The position numbers and the translations under genes are program-made. The notes beneath the pieces were generated by a model. That model was not told the DNA's origin. It searched no databases and saw only the letters and a program-made list of their open reading frames with translations. From CAWBBA01 sp963741625 (GTDB taxonomy: Bacteria; Desulfobacterota; Desulfomonilia; Desulfomonilales; Desulfomonilaceae): a DNA stretch of 64,000 bases. Every line of letters starts with the position of its first letter. Positions within the stretch are counted from its first letter, which is position 1. Shown piece by piece: positions 17,726 through 26,514 of this stretch. The stretch is taken from NCBI GenBank assembly GCA_963741625.1, contig CAVUIT010000015.1, positions 256,975 to 320,974 on the forward strand, in the 5' to 3' direction.

Positions 17726-18295
17726 CTAATTCTCCCTCACCTTTCTTGTCATAGCCGCCCAGAGAATTGGTATCACTTGCTCAATTCTTTCCTCCGGGTC
17801 CGGGTATTGTAGGCACTTTTCTTGGAAATCCCTGAGTTTCTCAGCATCTCCCTGAAGAGCGATCCAAGCCATGCACGCCCAGATTGAGAGATACCGAAAA
17901 TCTTTCTGCTCTACCATTCTCTCGCCTTCAGCGTCGTGCTTCCCAACAAAAACGATTCGACAGTACTGGATAAAAGGGCAGTTCTTCACTACCTTTCGAA
18001 ACGTAGGAATTACTGTCCAGAGGTCTAGCCAGAGCATCAACAAAGAGGTTTTTGCACTTCTCGGCACGTTCTTTTAGCGAATCGTCCGATGGTGAAACGA
18101 TTTGTCTAAAATCGGTTTGGAGTTTTGGGAAAGGAATGAGTGCGACTGCTCCAAGTAGTCGGAAGGGCAAAGGGAACCCTGCATAGTTTTTGTGAGCAAG
18201 TTCCTCGGATTTCTCGACAAGGTATCGCAGCATTAATGCTGGCTCTACTTCAGGGCCGTCCGGCCCAATAAATCGTCCTGAATGTCTGTTTTCAT
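17726..18295 (-). pseudogene. Tandem paralogue 2 of the same unknown family (two frameshifts)
   Basis: ATG after AAGGAGAACACAA (MKTDIQDD). The frame then shifts near 18260 into IGPDGPEVEPALMLRYLVEK. It continues SPSDDSLKERAEKCKNLFVD, and a second shift near 18020 leads to EGERMVEQKDFRYLSIWACM and a C-terminal EERIEQVIPILWAAM. The blocks align in order with the neighbours on either side. No homologue recognised. Confidence 0.5.
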
Positions 18296-18351
18296 TTGTG
18301 TTCTCCTTATCAATTCTTGGTATGCCGGTATCAGCAATACTCCGGCTGTGG

Positions 18352-18941
18352 TCAATTATTCTGAAAAGAACGAGTTGGATTGCCTCTGTGCATATATCTT
18401 CGCAACGCTTGCTTCACAACGTCCAAGCCCTGTTCGAGTTTCTCTTCCGGCTGGGATTCCGAAAACCGGCACTTTTCCTCAAATTCTCTAATCTCCTCAT
18501 CGCACTCCAGTCCCAGCCAAGAAATCAATTCCCAAACAGGATAAAATTCAAAATTCCCCTCCTTGCTCATTTTCCTACCTTCCCTCCAACACCAAAACAG
18601 TAGTTTTCTCGCAGTCCTCGGACTCATTGGCTGACGTTCGATCTTTTTCTCCAGGTAATCAGGGGTATCTGCCGCCTCTAGTCGGTTTAGCTCTGCTAGA
18701 AATAAATCTATGGATGACGTGAGGACTTCTTCCAGTCGTATATGAGTCAGAAGAAATCAAGGATTTTGAAGGCGTTTTGGAATTCTTTATTCTGGGCAAG
18801 TGCCACTAAACCAAGACCTCCCCAAACAGAAACAAGTCTCGGTTGCTCCATTCGTAGCATTTCAGCGTACCGTTTAATCAGGAACTTCAAAAGGAAAGTA
18901 TCTTCAATATAATAGCGGGACATGTCTTGGTCTGGGTTCAT
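18352..18941 (-). pseudogene. Tandem paralogue 1 of the same unknown family (frameshifted)
   Basis: Starts MNPDQDMSRYYIEDTFLLKF after AAGGAAAACC. This frame stops after NAFKILDFF at 18747. The rest continues in another frame as SSIDLFLAELNRLEAADTPD and LFWCWREGRKMSKEGNFEFY to 18352. Shared blocks with the next two genes: LLKFLIK, LAELNRL and EGRKM...F--WLGL. The three genes stand head to tail at about 600-bp spacing. Confidence 0.5.
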
Positions 18942-19039
18942 CTTGGTTTTCCTTCTAAACAATTGGTTTTGAGCCGGTGTCTGTATCAGACCGACGGTAA
19001 GCATTGGGTAATGTCAATAATCTCAGGCTCTTTGCTCGC

Positions 19040-19357
19040 TTATCGGTTTACGTTTTCCCACGAGATGCCGCTCAATCCGTTGTCTCTGTTGAAAATGTTT
19101 CCATAGGACACCTTCACAGGAGCCTTAACGCTCCTTGGCGCGAATATTTCTCCAGTCGTCTTTTTCACAAATGCCTTTACTCTGAGGCTATCGCCCTCAA
19201 TGGTAAACACCCTAAGGTAATCACCATAGGATTCCTGATATAGTCTACCTACGGGCAGATAGTTCGCTGCTATCTCCAGGAAATCAATCATAGCCTTGTC
19301 GAAGGATCGTCCTGTGTCTTTTGCCTTCTCCTTGTGGAGTGATCTTAATGAACCCAT
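19040..19357 (-). CDS. Hypothetical protein of the island
   Basis: About 105 residues. The internal Met at 19357 is chosen for AAGGAGACCC just upstream. Contains DFLEIAANYLPVGRLYQESY and VKAFVKKTTGEIFAPRSVKA, the latter resembling the small cytosolic proteins encoded beside plasmid and phage replication modules. No named family recognised. Confidence 0.55.
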   Translation of the reverse strand: MGSLRSLHKEKAKDTGRSFDKAMIDFLEIAANYLPVGRLYQESYGDYLRVFTIEGDSLRVKAFVKKTTGEIFAPRSVKAPVKVSYGNIFNRDNGLSGISWENVNR

Positions 19358-19394
19358 GTAGGGTCTCCTTTCATATTCTCTTAAAATCAGAGTA

Positions 19395-19963
19395 TTAGTG
19401 CGTGTATTCCCCAGGAGCAGACTGCTCCATAATCCCAAATTGTTCCAAAATGCCTTCCAAACCACATTGTCTTTGCTCGGAAATCCAACGAAAAATCAGT
19501 TCAAGATTGGTAATCAAGAAGGACAGGTCTGGAAGGGGTGGCACATCAATCGATTGACCGAAGGCTGTTGGAATTCTTATGAACTCCCATTGAGACACAA
19601 TCTGAGTTAATTTCTCTTTAAGATTGCTGCTATTTTCGTCATAGAAGAATTTGTTGCCTAGATAATGTCCCTTGCTCAGCCTTTTGGTTATCCAGTCGTC
19701 CAGAGAAGAAGCGAGGGACGGAGTGAGTGTTAAGTCTGGAACAATTCCCTTTTTAGTGCAGGCTTCCCTGAAAGCGTCAAGGAACCATTCGTGTTCGAGA
19801 GATACCTGGATTGGTTCATTCGGTACGTCTTCGTTAATATCTGGTGCATCAAGGATGGCGGTAGAGGAGAAGATCTCTTTAAATGGAACTTTTGCTCTCT
19901 TCTTCCCCTCGGTACTCTTCCTGTACCTGTTACTCCCTTTTTGTCGTCGCTCTGCTCCGCCAT
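19395..19963 (-). CDS. Hypothetical protein downstream of the iterons (frame uncertain at 5' end)
   Basis: About 190 residues, no recognised domain; contains SLEHEWFLDAFREACTKKGI and a tryptophan-containing LITNLELIFRWISEQR end. Two Met codons, 7 bp apart (19970 and 19963), open different frames. MAEQSDDKKG at 19963 looks the more natural start but joins the long frame only after a slip near 19930. It begins just beyond the repeat cluster at 19991-20095, so its expression is probably controlled there. Confidence 0.45.
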
Positions 19964-19990
19964 GGTACATAGTACAGTTCGTTTGATTTC

Positions 19991-20095
19991 CGAACGTAAG
20001 GGCTTACGTTCGATTTTCAAACGTAAGGAGTCATCCTCAAGGTCTTTTCGGGGATATCCCTTACGTTCGAAAATTCGAATCACTCCTTACGTTCG
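19991..20095. repeat. Iteron-like cluster of (C)CTTACGTTCG
   Basis: Five copies of a 10-11 bp motif in 105 bp. A perfect inverted pair CGAACGTAAG-GG-CTTACGTTCG lies at 19991-20012. A variant AAACGTAAGG lies at about 20019-20028, then CCTTACGTTCG at 20059-20069 and 20085-20095. It sits between the Rep-like gene (ending at 20080) and the next gene. A related CTTTACGTTTGGAAA lies upstream of the ribbon-helix-helix gene (about 21014). It may be a replication origin or an operator. Confidence 0.65.
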
Positions 20096-20604
20096 TTTTT
20101 CAAACGGAGAAATAAATCTTCAGAGGTATTCTCATCCTCATCTTTACCTTTAAACCGATGACCCATCGAGATTCCGGCAGGAGGCTGATCTTGAGGCTTG
20201 TAGTCCCCGTTAGGGTAATATCTCCACCGACCACTGACCTTGAAGACCCCGCAATTCAGATAGGAGCCAGATTTCTTGACATCCAAAAATCCCTTTTCGA
20301 CCAGTTCCTTCCTCAGTGCACGTCCTCGTTGAACCACTCTTGATTCCGAGAGCAATTAGGGCGTTGGTAGGCAATAAATCGTGTCATTCTTGAGGTTTTT
20401 CCTTTTGCCGGGTCTCTTGGTCTTCTCCCACGAGACTTGACTCAGGGCGAACTGAAGAGCCAACTGAGCCGAGCCACTGAGGCTCCGGTAGGCTTGACTA
20501 AAGAGCATTTCAATCGGAAGGACGCTCCAGCCCGGTCTTCTCTTGACATCAATACTGAACCGCTTTTCCCATTCTTCAACTGTCGTTTCGTTTCCAGGTT
20601 TCAT
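20080..20604 (-). pseudogene. Replication-initiator-like winged-helix protein, frameshifted
   Basis: Starts MKPGNETTVEEWEKRFSIDV after GGAG. It contains SGSAQLALQFALSQVSWEKT, then a short segment that reads properly only in another frame (NALIALGIKSGSTRT). It returns to RALRKELVEKGFLDVKKSGS and FKVSGRWRYYPNGDY. The combination (a helix that picks target sites, then a beta-wing) is typical of plasmid/phage Rep-type HTH proteins (inference). In the annotated frame the gene has a TAA at 20356-20358. Iterons overlap its 3' end. Confidence 0.5.
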
Positions 20605-20756
20605 ATATTTCTCCAAGATTGGGAATTATGGAGAAATGATAGGTAGGGAGCAGAACTGTGAGGTTTTTGATATGTATTAAAGTTGCTTTTTGTGTCTTTC
20701 ATACATATAATAAAGTTTAACTCCATCATCTATTTTCTCCATTATTTTCTTTCAGA

Positions 20757-20780
20757 ACCCGGACTGCAATCCGGGTTTTT
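20757..20780 (+). terminator. Hairpin with T-run between the RHH and Rep-like genes
   Basis: ACCCGGA (20757-20763), a 6-nt loop, TCCGGGT (20770-20776), followed by TTTTT. As a rho-independent terminator it works for the plus strand. On the minus strand it lies just after the ribbon-helix-helix gene and could separate it from rep. Confidence 0.65.
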
Positions 20781-20791
20781 GCTTTCGGGTC

Positions 20792-20980
20792 TTATTTTCT
20801 CGCTTCCTGTCCCGCTGAGGACCTTTCTTTCAAGCCTTCCGCGCATAGTTCCCTGATAAGTTCAGAGAGGGATTTACGTTCACGCCAGGCTGTATCGCGA
20901 AGGTATTCGTTTAGAAATCCCTGACACTGGAACGTTATGAGGTGATTTGGGCTTTTTCTGGGACTGTCATCGTTGTTCAT
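20792..20980 (-). CDS. Ribbon-helix-helix (CopG/Arc-type) DNA-binding protein
   Basis: 62 residues. ITFQCQGFLNEYLRDTAWRE gives the beta strand and first helix. KSLSELIRELCAEGLKER gives the S-x-SE-LI-E pattern of the second helix. A GGGGGT site lies upstream. Such proteins repress plasmid copy number or act as antitoxins. A copy of the iteron-like motif in its promoter (about 21014) suggests autoregulation (inference). Confidence 0.68.
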   Translation of the reverse strand: MNNDDSPRKSPNHLITFQCQGFLNEYLRDTAWRERKSLSELIRELCAEGLKERSSAGQEARK

Positions 20981-21254
20981 TTTATACCCCCTTTGTGGTC
21001 TTCATATAGAAAGACACTTTACGTTTGGAAATTAGGAAAACAGAAAAGGTGAATGATTTGTGGCTTGAGATGCCTATCGTAATCACTTTTTACTAAATTA
21101 TTAACTTCCTATTGGTTTTATAATGTAAGTATGGGATGATTGAATGTCAAGCTGGCGCGAGTAGAAATATATAAAACCCATTGCGAAGTACGATCAAAAT
21201 TTCTTCAGGTAGATTTTTGAAGAGTCTGGAACGGAAAAAAGATGAAGGATATTT

Positions 21255-21390
21255 TACCCGAAATGTCCCCTTGCCCATTTCCGGCAAAGACACGATGCCT
21301 CTCCTAACTCAGCTCCAGTAGCCTGATTTTTGCTACGAGGCAACCAGGGGCGATCTAAGAAGTTCCTTTTTTGACCCTGCCCTGACCCCT
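21255..21390. repeat. GACACGATGCC repeat, copy 1
   Basis: Blocks in order: AATGTCC-CTTGCCCATTTCCGG, GACACGATGCCTCTCC, CTCCAG-AGC, then AAC...GTTCC and a T-run. The same order recurs at 22540-22665, 26515-26640 and 29735-29880. Confidence 0.6.
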
Positions 21391-21980
21391 TCACCGACCC
21401 CAGATCGTAGCTCAACGTGGTCTCAGGGCGTCAATTTTTTGAAAATGCCCAGTGGCAAAGCTGAGAAATGCGATGAGGGGTACCGAAGGTCAAAATGCAG
21501 TAAGTAGAGTCTTCGAGACTAGGTGTCCCTTAGAGTGACAGGTAGGAATTAATTTGTAAGCCCCTGGTCGAGAACTGGACCTGTATACATTGCCGTTGCG
21601 TTAGCTACTGTTCGCTTCTCCTGCACATGCTCAGGCAATTCTAGCTCATGGGCGAAGAGTTCAAACGGTCAATGGAATGGCTGATCAATAGGCTGATCAA
21701 GGTGGGAGTGAAGGGCGCGTATCTTGAGTTGAGATAACAGGTTCAGTTACTTATGCCTTCCCATTGGCTGGATACTACCAATCTTTGCGGTGAGGGCGAC
21801 AGGGACGTATTGATTGACTGAGGAGCATGGTGAGGTATGCTTAAGAAAAGTGAGAATCAGGCTTTGTCAACAACATGAGGATGGTATGTACCTGCGTCGG
21901 GTCGCATGGGACGCTCAATCGAGAGCTTGTGGGGTCACGCGAGGTGTCCCGCCGCCCCTCAGGGGTGCCAAGAGGCGCAG

Positions 21981-22006
21981 AATGGCGGGACCGCCGCATA
22001 ATTCCG
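21981..22006 (+). promoter_or_regulatory. Shared upstream element (TGGC-N10-GC type), copy 1
   Basis: AATGGCGGGACCGCCGCATAATTCC, closely related to elements before 34062, 45402 and 52735. TGGC and the GC 10 nt later have the spacing of sigma-54 -24/-12 sites, and TAAT overlaps. The next gene starts 108 bp downstream. Confidence 0.4.
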
Positions 22007-22113
22007 AACCATGACTGAGACAATTTACACTTGATTTTATCTAAAGCTTTGGATTAAGAAACCCCAAGAGTAATTATTACTCCTTTAGCGGATATAGAGA
22101 GAGGAGCTGAAGT

Positions 22114-22293
22114 ATGACTGTGCAACAGATTCGTCAAAAGGCTGCAAAGATGGGCTTAAAGAACATCACCCGGTACAAGAAGGAAAACCTGATCCAAGCC
22201 ATCCAGGAGTTAGAGGGAAACTCGCCCTGCTTTAAGGGCATACACGACTGCTGGGAGATGGGATGCCTCTGGAGAGAGGAATGCCAGGGCTGA
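22114..22293 (+). CDS. Small SAP/Rho-N-like protein with Cys-rich tail
   Basis: 59 residues after GAGGAG. MTVQQIRQKAAKMGLKNITR, YKKENLIQAIQ is a helix-extended-helix of the SAP/Rho-N type, which binds nucleic acid. It is followed by a short tail with three Cys (SPCFKGIHDCWEMGCLWREE plus a fourth). The CWEMGC piece resembles the CWEIKVC start of the protein at 62070. Probably a DNA- or RNA-binding accessory factor. Confidence 0.7.
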   Translation: MTVQQIRQKAAKMGLKNITRYKKENLIQAIQELEGNSPCFKGIHDCWEMGCLWREECQG

Positions 22294-23004
22294 TCAACTA
22301 GGGATGGCCAATCGAAGCGTTCGGCCGCCTGCCCTTGAGTCGGTCGGGAAAAAGTCACACCAAAGAATTTCCCGTCCGGAGGCTGGACGCTGGCTTTTTC
22401 CCTTTTAAAGTATACAATTTCGTTTCGGGTGAAGCCTCGGGCGGATAAGAATCGCTACGAAGCCTCTGCGAAACCAGCCCAAGAAATTTCTTGAAGATTG
22501 ATTTTTACGAGAAGATGAATGGACAGAATCTAAAGGGCGTGCTTGCCTGAAATCTTCTCTTCTCATTCCGGTAGCGACACGATCCCTCTCCAATCCTCTC
22601 CAGGAGCGCTGCTGAGAGTTAGGACGAGCCAGAGGCAATTTGCGGGGCGTCTTTTTTCACCCTACTCTTAGCTTCTCCAACCTCAATCCATGGCCCCCAG
22701 GTTGATTCTACAGAGCCAGGGATTAGAGCCTCGCGTATACAGGGTTTGGGGACGGAAAGAATCAGCTAACTCTTTGGCTGACTTATGTACGTTGTATGGC
22801 GACACGGGGTACGATGATCGGCTGCAGCGGTTGCAGAATGCCTTCTCACTTGCTACCACTGTGTGTGTTCAGGTGTGGATTAGTGGGAAAGATTTCAATT
22901 GACGGACGTGTGTGCGGCGAGGTCCGTTGAAAAACGTGATAGAATAGGCTTTTGTCAACAACATGACGATGGTTTGACAATAATACGAAGTGGAGATCAC
23001 AAAA
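22294..23004. other. Intergenic with repeat copy
   Basis: No supported gene. It contains the GACACGATGCC repeat copy 2 (22540-22665) and a TTTTGTCAACAACATGACGATGG segment at about 22952-22975, matching 21862-21885. Confidence 0.45.
22540..22665. repeat. GACACGATGCC repeat, copy 2
   Basis: GCTTGCCTGAAATCTTCTC, GGTAGCGACACGATCCCTCTCC, CTCTCCAGGAGC, then GACG...CGTC closing a short stem before TTTTTT. Similarity to copy 1 also extends upstream (AATTTCTT...GATTTTT). Confidence 0.6.
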
Positions 23005-23226
23005 ATGGACGAATTAGTTAATTTGCTTGTAGAGAAAACAGGTATCCCCGAAGAAAAGGCTCGTGAAGTGGCCGATGTTGTGCTCGAGTTTTTGAAGTCC
23101 AAGCTCCCGGGACCCCTCCGTGGTCAAGTTGAAAACGTGATCAGTGGTGCTGAAGGGGGAGGATTAGGTGGCGTGGTTCAAGGAATAACCGGAGTGTTGG
23201 GAGGCTTGTTTGGTAAAAAGGAGTGA
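23005..23226 (+). CDS. Small DUF2267/DUF937-like helical protein
   Basis: About 73 residues, start at MDELVNLLVEKTGIPEEKAR (a GTG 15 bp earlier is also in frame, but GGAG sits before the ATG). A helical bundle of about 50 residues is followed by a Gly-rich tail (GAEGGGLGGVVQGITGVLGG). Resembles the short DUF937/DUF2267 group. Role unknown. The candidate structured element follows it directly. Confidence 0.65.
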   Translation: MDELVNLLVEKTGIPEEKAREVADVVLEFLKSKLPGPLRGQVENVISGAEGGGLGGVVQGITGVLGGLFGKKE

Positions 23227-23261
23227 ACCGCTTTTACACTACCTTCGTCTTCCGGGGCATA

Positions 23262-23530
23262 AACAGGGTTGATATCCCCCGACAACCCCGCCGATCTTCA
23301 TCGGAGGCGCTATCTCCAACGACTCTTTCGCGGTTCAGGTTCGCAAGAGACGCCTTCTTTTCCAAGATTGTCGGGGATACCTTGGGAAGCGATGCACCGT
23401 TTAAGGTGTTCCAGCCAGGGGTGGCTACCTGGTGATGTTTCCATTCACCTGAACTGAAGGTTCCATCATTGCTTTCCTGGGCAGAATCGCCTCCCTTTCT
23501 GCTTACATCAGGTCGGAACAAGTAGCAGCT
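23262..23530. ncRNA. Candidate structured RNA or repeat, copy A
   Basis: A long-range stem (CCCCCGACAAC ... GATTGTCGGGG) encloses CCGCCGAT-CTTC-ATCGGAGGCGCTA and a second hairpin (CTCCAACGA ... TCGCAAGAG). Downstream are CCTGGGCAGAATCGCCTCCC and other blocks. All blocks recur in order at 27770-28030 with compensating changes. Type and direction unknown. Confidence 0.45.
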
Positions 23531-23591
23531 CGTACACGAGGAGAACCTCATTTTGTTGAGATCCTCCTGTGCAGGTCGATAATCTTACAGC

Positions 23592-23879
23592 CTATTGATT
23601 GCTTGGTCTTGATTTGGGAGATTGGTTCTTGGATTTTGAAGTCTTGGTCCGCACTTGCGCGTACTCGGGTTGACTTGGATAGCCGTAGTTTCCGTACTCA
23701 TTTCCGTCACCATATACGTACCCATTCTCTCCATAAGAAGGCCCCGCCGCACTATAGCTGCTTCCTCCCCCTGACCAGGGGACACAGTTCCATCAACTCG
23801 CCTCCGCGGCGAAAGGCACGGTTGCGACAGCAAACGCAGCCACCAAAAGTAATAACTTGGCAGGATTGATCCACTGCAT
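23592..23879 (-). pseudogene. Exported Gly/Tyr-rich small protein with in-frame TGA
   Basis: ATG after GGAGGAAAGG. The signal peptide is MQWINPAKLLLLVAAFAVAT with cleavage near AEA-S. The frame then meets TGA (23793-23795) and continues without another stop for 66 codons as WNCVPWSGGGSSYSAAG, then a Gly/Tyr/Asn-rich stretch, to TAG at 23592. The same reading frame on both sides means it is either a nonsense mutation (TGG to TGA) or, less likely, selenocysteine readthrough. Confidence 0.55.
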
Positions 23880-24300
23880 CCTTTCCTCCTTCCCAACAAC
23901 ACATGAATAGCAAGAGCGGTACATGTACCTCACCAAGAGGTGTTTGTCATCTTTTTTGCCGACGGCAATAATTGTGTCAGGCAAGCCTCTTTGTTCCGGC
24001 AGGATCGGCTCCTGGACTCGGTGTCGGGAGTAAAATCTCCTGAGGAGGTGTGATTCATCCAGATGAGTTGTCTTTGGTATCGGAGACAACGGCGGTGTCT
24101 GCAACGGTTGCAGACGGAATTGTCCACGGATAGCGTCAACCTATCTTGAGGTCAGGAACGTCTTCCACATCGGGATGGATTATGAAATGGAATGTTTCGA
24201 GCATCACTCAATGGCTGGATTTGACAGAGTATCCCTGGCTGAATTAGGATAAAAGGAGATCGCCTTTTTTTGACATTTCAGGAACCGCAGGGGGCTTAAT
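23880..24300. other. Intergenic
   Basis: About 420 bp between divergent genes. It should contain the promoters of the exported small protein and the methyltransferase-like gene. No convincing coding frame. Confidence 0.35.
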
Positions 24301-24864
24301 ATGAGCCAGACCTTGGCTGTATTGGGAACGGTCATTTTCACAATCTTGGCCCCTGGCACCGTAACCGTTGTGGTGCCGTACCTCTTGCTCACCTCCCGGC
24401 TCCAGATCTTTGCGGTGGAAATTGGGACACTCAGATTCTTCGGATCAGTTCCAATCATCGCTGGGGTACTGATTTATTCTTGGTGTGCCTGGGACTTCGC
24501 GTTTTCAGGTAGGGTATATCAGCCCCTATCGCTCCTCCTAAACAACTGGTCACAAGGGGCTTATACCGCTATGTCAGAAACCCCGTGTATGTCGGGGTCT
24601 TGCTTGTGCTGTTCGGAGAAGCTCTGCTCTTTAAGTCAGTTGAGCTTTTTCTTTATGCCGTCCTCGTCTTTTTTATGTTTCGCACGTTCGTTGTGGACCA
24701 TGAAGAACCGACCTTGAGTCGTCAATTTACAGACTCGTACCGCCGTTATTGCGGTTCAGTGTATAATGTACCCCGAAAACTGGACAGGGGGTTAAGGTGG
24801 AAAAGTCTACCTTGGTGATGTAGAAATCCTGGGGGGGTAAACCAGGGAGGCTTATGATAGTGGG

Positions 24865-25146
24865 ATGAGAAAGAGGTATGATGCGCAGTTCAAGGCGCGA
24901 GTGGCACTGGAGGCTATCCGGGGGGACCGCACTTTAGCGGAGATCGCCAGTACATATCAGGTTCATCCGAACCAGATCACGAAATGGAGGAGGCAGGTCC
25001 TTGAGGAGTTGCCCAAAGTGTTCTCCGGAACCAAGGAGAGGGGGGAAGCCCAGCACAATGAGCTTGTAGCGCAGCTCTATCAGCAAATCGGTCAGCTCAA
25101 GGTGGAGCTGGACTGGCTGAAAAAAAAAGCTGGACTTATCGGTTGA
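24865..25146 (+). CDS. ISb transposase OrfA (copy 2)
   Basis: Identical in sequence to copy 1 OrfA (93 residues, HTH plus coiled end). It terminates at TGA 25144-25146, 18 nt after the A9 run at 25120-25128. Confidence 0.93.
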   Translation: MRKRYDAQFKARVALEAIRGDRTLAEIASTYQVHPNQITKWRRQVLEELPKVFSGTKERGEAQHNELVAQLYQQIGQLKVELDWLKKKAGLIG

Positions 25147-25159
25147 TAAGCTTCGTCAG

Positions 25160-26029
25160 TTGATTGAGGCCGAGCACGACGAGATCCCGATTTGCAGGCA
25201 GTGTGAGCTTCTGGGGCTGTCCAGGTCGAGCCTGTATTATCGGTCCAAGACAGGGGACGACGGCTGCAATCAACGGCTTATGCGCCTGATAGACGAACAG
25301 TATACCCGGACGCCGTTTTATGGCGTGAGGCGCATGACGGCCTGTTTGAACACCCAAGGCCATCAGATCAACCGCAAGAGGGTGTCCCGGCTGATGAACA
25401 AGATGGGCATAGAAGCCATCTATCCCAAGAAGCGTTTGAGCCGTGCCAACGCAGAGGCCAAGAAGTACCCGTATCTGCTCAGAGGCGCGGTGATTGATCG
25501 CCCTGACCAGGTATGGGCGACGGACATAACCTATATTCGCATGAGGCAAGGGTTCGTGTACCTTGTGGCGATCATTGACTGGTTCAGCCGCTATGTGGTC
25601 ACGTGGGCAGTTTCCATAACGATGGAAGCGGATTTTTGTGTCGAGGCCCTGCACAGAGCGCTCGGTACCGGAAAACCGGAGATATTCAATTCGGACCAAG
25701 GGTCCCAGTTCACATCCCAAAGCTTCACTGGCATCTTGGAAGCCGAAGGGATCATGATCAGCATGGACGGCAGAGGTCGGGTGTACGACAACATCTTCGT
25801 GGAACGCCTCTGGCGTTCAGTGAAATACGAGGAGGTCTATCTGAGAGAGTATGCAACGGTAAAAGAGGCGGTCTCGGGCATCGGAGCCTACTTCAGATTC
25901 TATAATGAGGAGCGGCCTCACCAGGCTCTCAGGTACAAGACCCCGCACCAACTCTATACCGCGAGACGTACTCACCCGGAACAACCGGACAACATTCACC
26001 CAGTACCAAGGAGTACTTTATCACCTTAA
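25160..26029 (+). CDS. ISb transposase OrfB (copy 2)
   Basis: 289 residues with the D-D-E core described for copy 1. The frame is open from 25121 inside the A-tract (KKKLDLSVDKLRQLIEAEHD). Read this way it matches the usual continuous WLKKKLDLSV join of this IS group, so the fusion needs a +1 shift or a polymerase slip at A9. Confidence 0.93.
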   Translation: MIEAEHDEIPICRQCELLGLSRSSLYYRSKTGDDGCNQRLMRLIDEQYTRTPFYGVRRMTACLNTQGHQINRKRVSRLMNKMGIEAIYPKKRLSRANAEAKKYPYLLRGAVIDRPDQVWATDITYIRMRQGFVYLVAIIDWFSRYVVTWAVSITMEADFCVEALHRALGTGKPEIFNSDQGSQFTSQSFTGILEAEGIMISMDGRGRVYDNIFVERLWRSVKYEEVYLREYATVKEAVSGIGAYFRFYNEERPHQALRYKTPHQLYTARRTHPEQPDNIHPVPRSTLSP

Positions 26030-26097
26030 AAAAGTCCATTTCTTGTCTTGACAGAGGGGTACACCTCAGTGCCTCGCTGGATTCCCAAATTTTGATG

Positions 26098-26150
26098 TTC
26101 GATGACCCCGCCGACTTTTGCCGCAGGCGCTACCTCTTTCTTAGTTTAGG
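26098..26150. repeat. Partial third copy of the structured element
   Basis: CCCGCCGA-CTTTTG-CCGCAGGCGCTACCTCTTTC matches the 5' hairpin of the elements at 23262 and 27770, but the rest is absent. Confidence 0.4.
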
Positions 26151-26326
26151 TTTTTCCATCCATCCTCTTTGCGGATTTCCAGGAATTGTTCGAAGCTCAA
26201 CTGCTGAGGATCCCAGTTGCGCTTTTTGCAGTAATCTTCAACGAATTTGTGCCGTTTCCGCGTGAGTGCTGCTTGTAGATGACGGGCGCTGGGGACCACA
26301 TGACCTTCATTTGTTTGGTGTTCCAT
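26141..26326 (-). CDS. Small hypothetical protein
   Basis: 61 residues, GGAAG before the ATG. Helical, basic core HLQAALTRKRHKFVEDYCKK then SFEQFLEIRKEDGWKN. It has the look of a short conserved cytosolic protein. Family unknown. Confidence 0.5.
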   Translation of the reverse strand: MEHQTNEGHVVPSARHLQAALTRKRHKFVEDYCKKRNWDPQQLSFEQFLEIRKEDGWKNLN

Positions 26327-26514
26327 CTTTATTCTTCCTTGTTCTGGCGAAAATGAAATAGTTTGTTTTTGACTTTAGACTGAAAATGACCATGTTCAAG
26401 TTCTTTGAACGAAATCTGTAGCGAACCTAATCTCAACTCGAAATTGGGTCAAGGGAATTCTAGCAAATACTCCGCGAACTAACTGGTGGTTCGACCCACC
26501 GGCATGCCTTCTCT

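Larger units (their letters stand above)
20981..22113. other. Long intergenic region with repeats
   Basis: 1.1 kb without a supported gene. It holds the promoter and operator candidate of the RHH gene, a copy of the GACACGATGCC repeat (21255-21390), a TTTGTCAACAACATGAGGATGG segment also found near 22950, and the shared upstream element at 21981-22006. AT content is raised in 21000-21200. Confidence 0.5.
24762..26068 (+). mobile_element. IS3-family element ISb, copy 2 (1307 bp)
   Basis: Ends TATAATGTACCCC and GGGGTACACCTCA with 3-bp duplication GTG on both sides. Same length as copy 1, but opposite orientation, 10 kb away. Insertion lies eight codons from the end of the methyltransferase-like gene. 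Confidence 0.95.
24301..26095 (+). pseudogene. Isoprenylcysteine carboxyl methyltransferase-like gene, frameshifted and split by ISb
   Basis: The N-terminal frame has three membrane segments (TLAVLGTVIFTILAPGTVTV and on). After a slip near 24515-24525 the other frame carries IAPPKQLVTRGLYRYVRNPV, then MYVGVLLV-type and DHEEPTLSRQFTDSYRRYC, the ICMT/PEMT-family C-terminal signature. ISb is inserted at 24761/24762. After it, 26072-26095 supplies PRWIPKF and stop, the normal family end. The GTG duplicated at 24759-24761 and 26069-26071 is the target site. Confidence 0.82.

Noticed and set aside
19991..20095. CRISPR array
   Set aside because: Repeats are only 10-11 bp, in both orientations and without constant spacers; no cas gene is present.
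23262..23530. Known riboswitch (cobalamin, c-di-GMP, c-di-AMP, M-box)
   Set aside because: Key conserved blocks of each class were looked for by eye and not found; left as unknown structured element.
26478..26506. T-arm-like sequence GGTGGTTCGACCCACC suggesting a tRNA
   Set aside because: No anticodon or D arm could be folded around it and no acceptor stem pairs; it is a chance hairpin.
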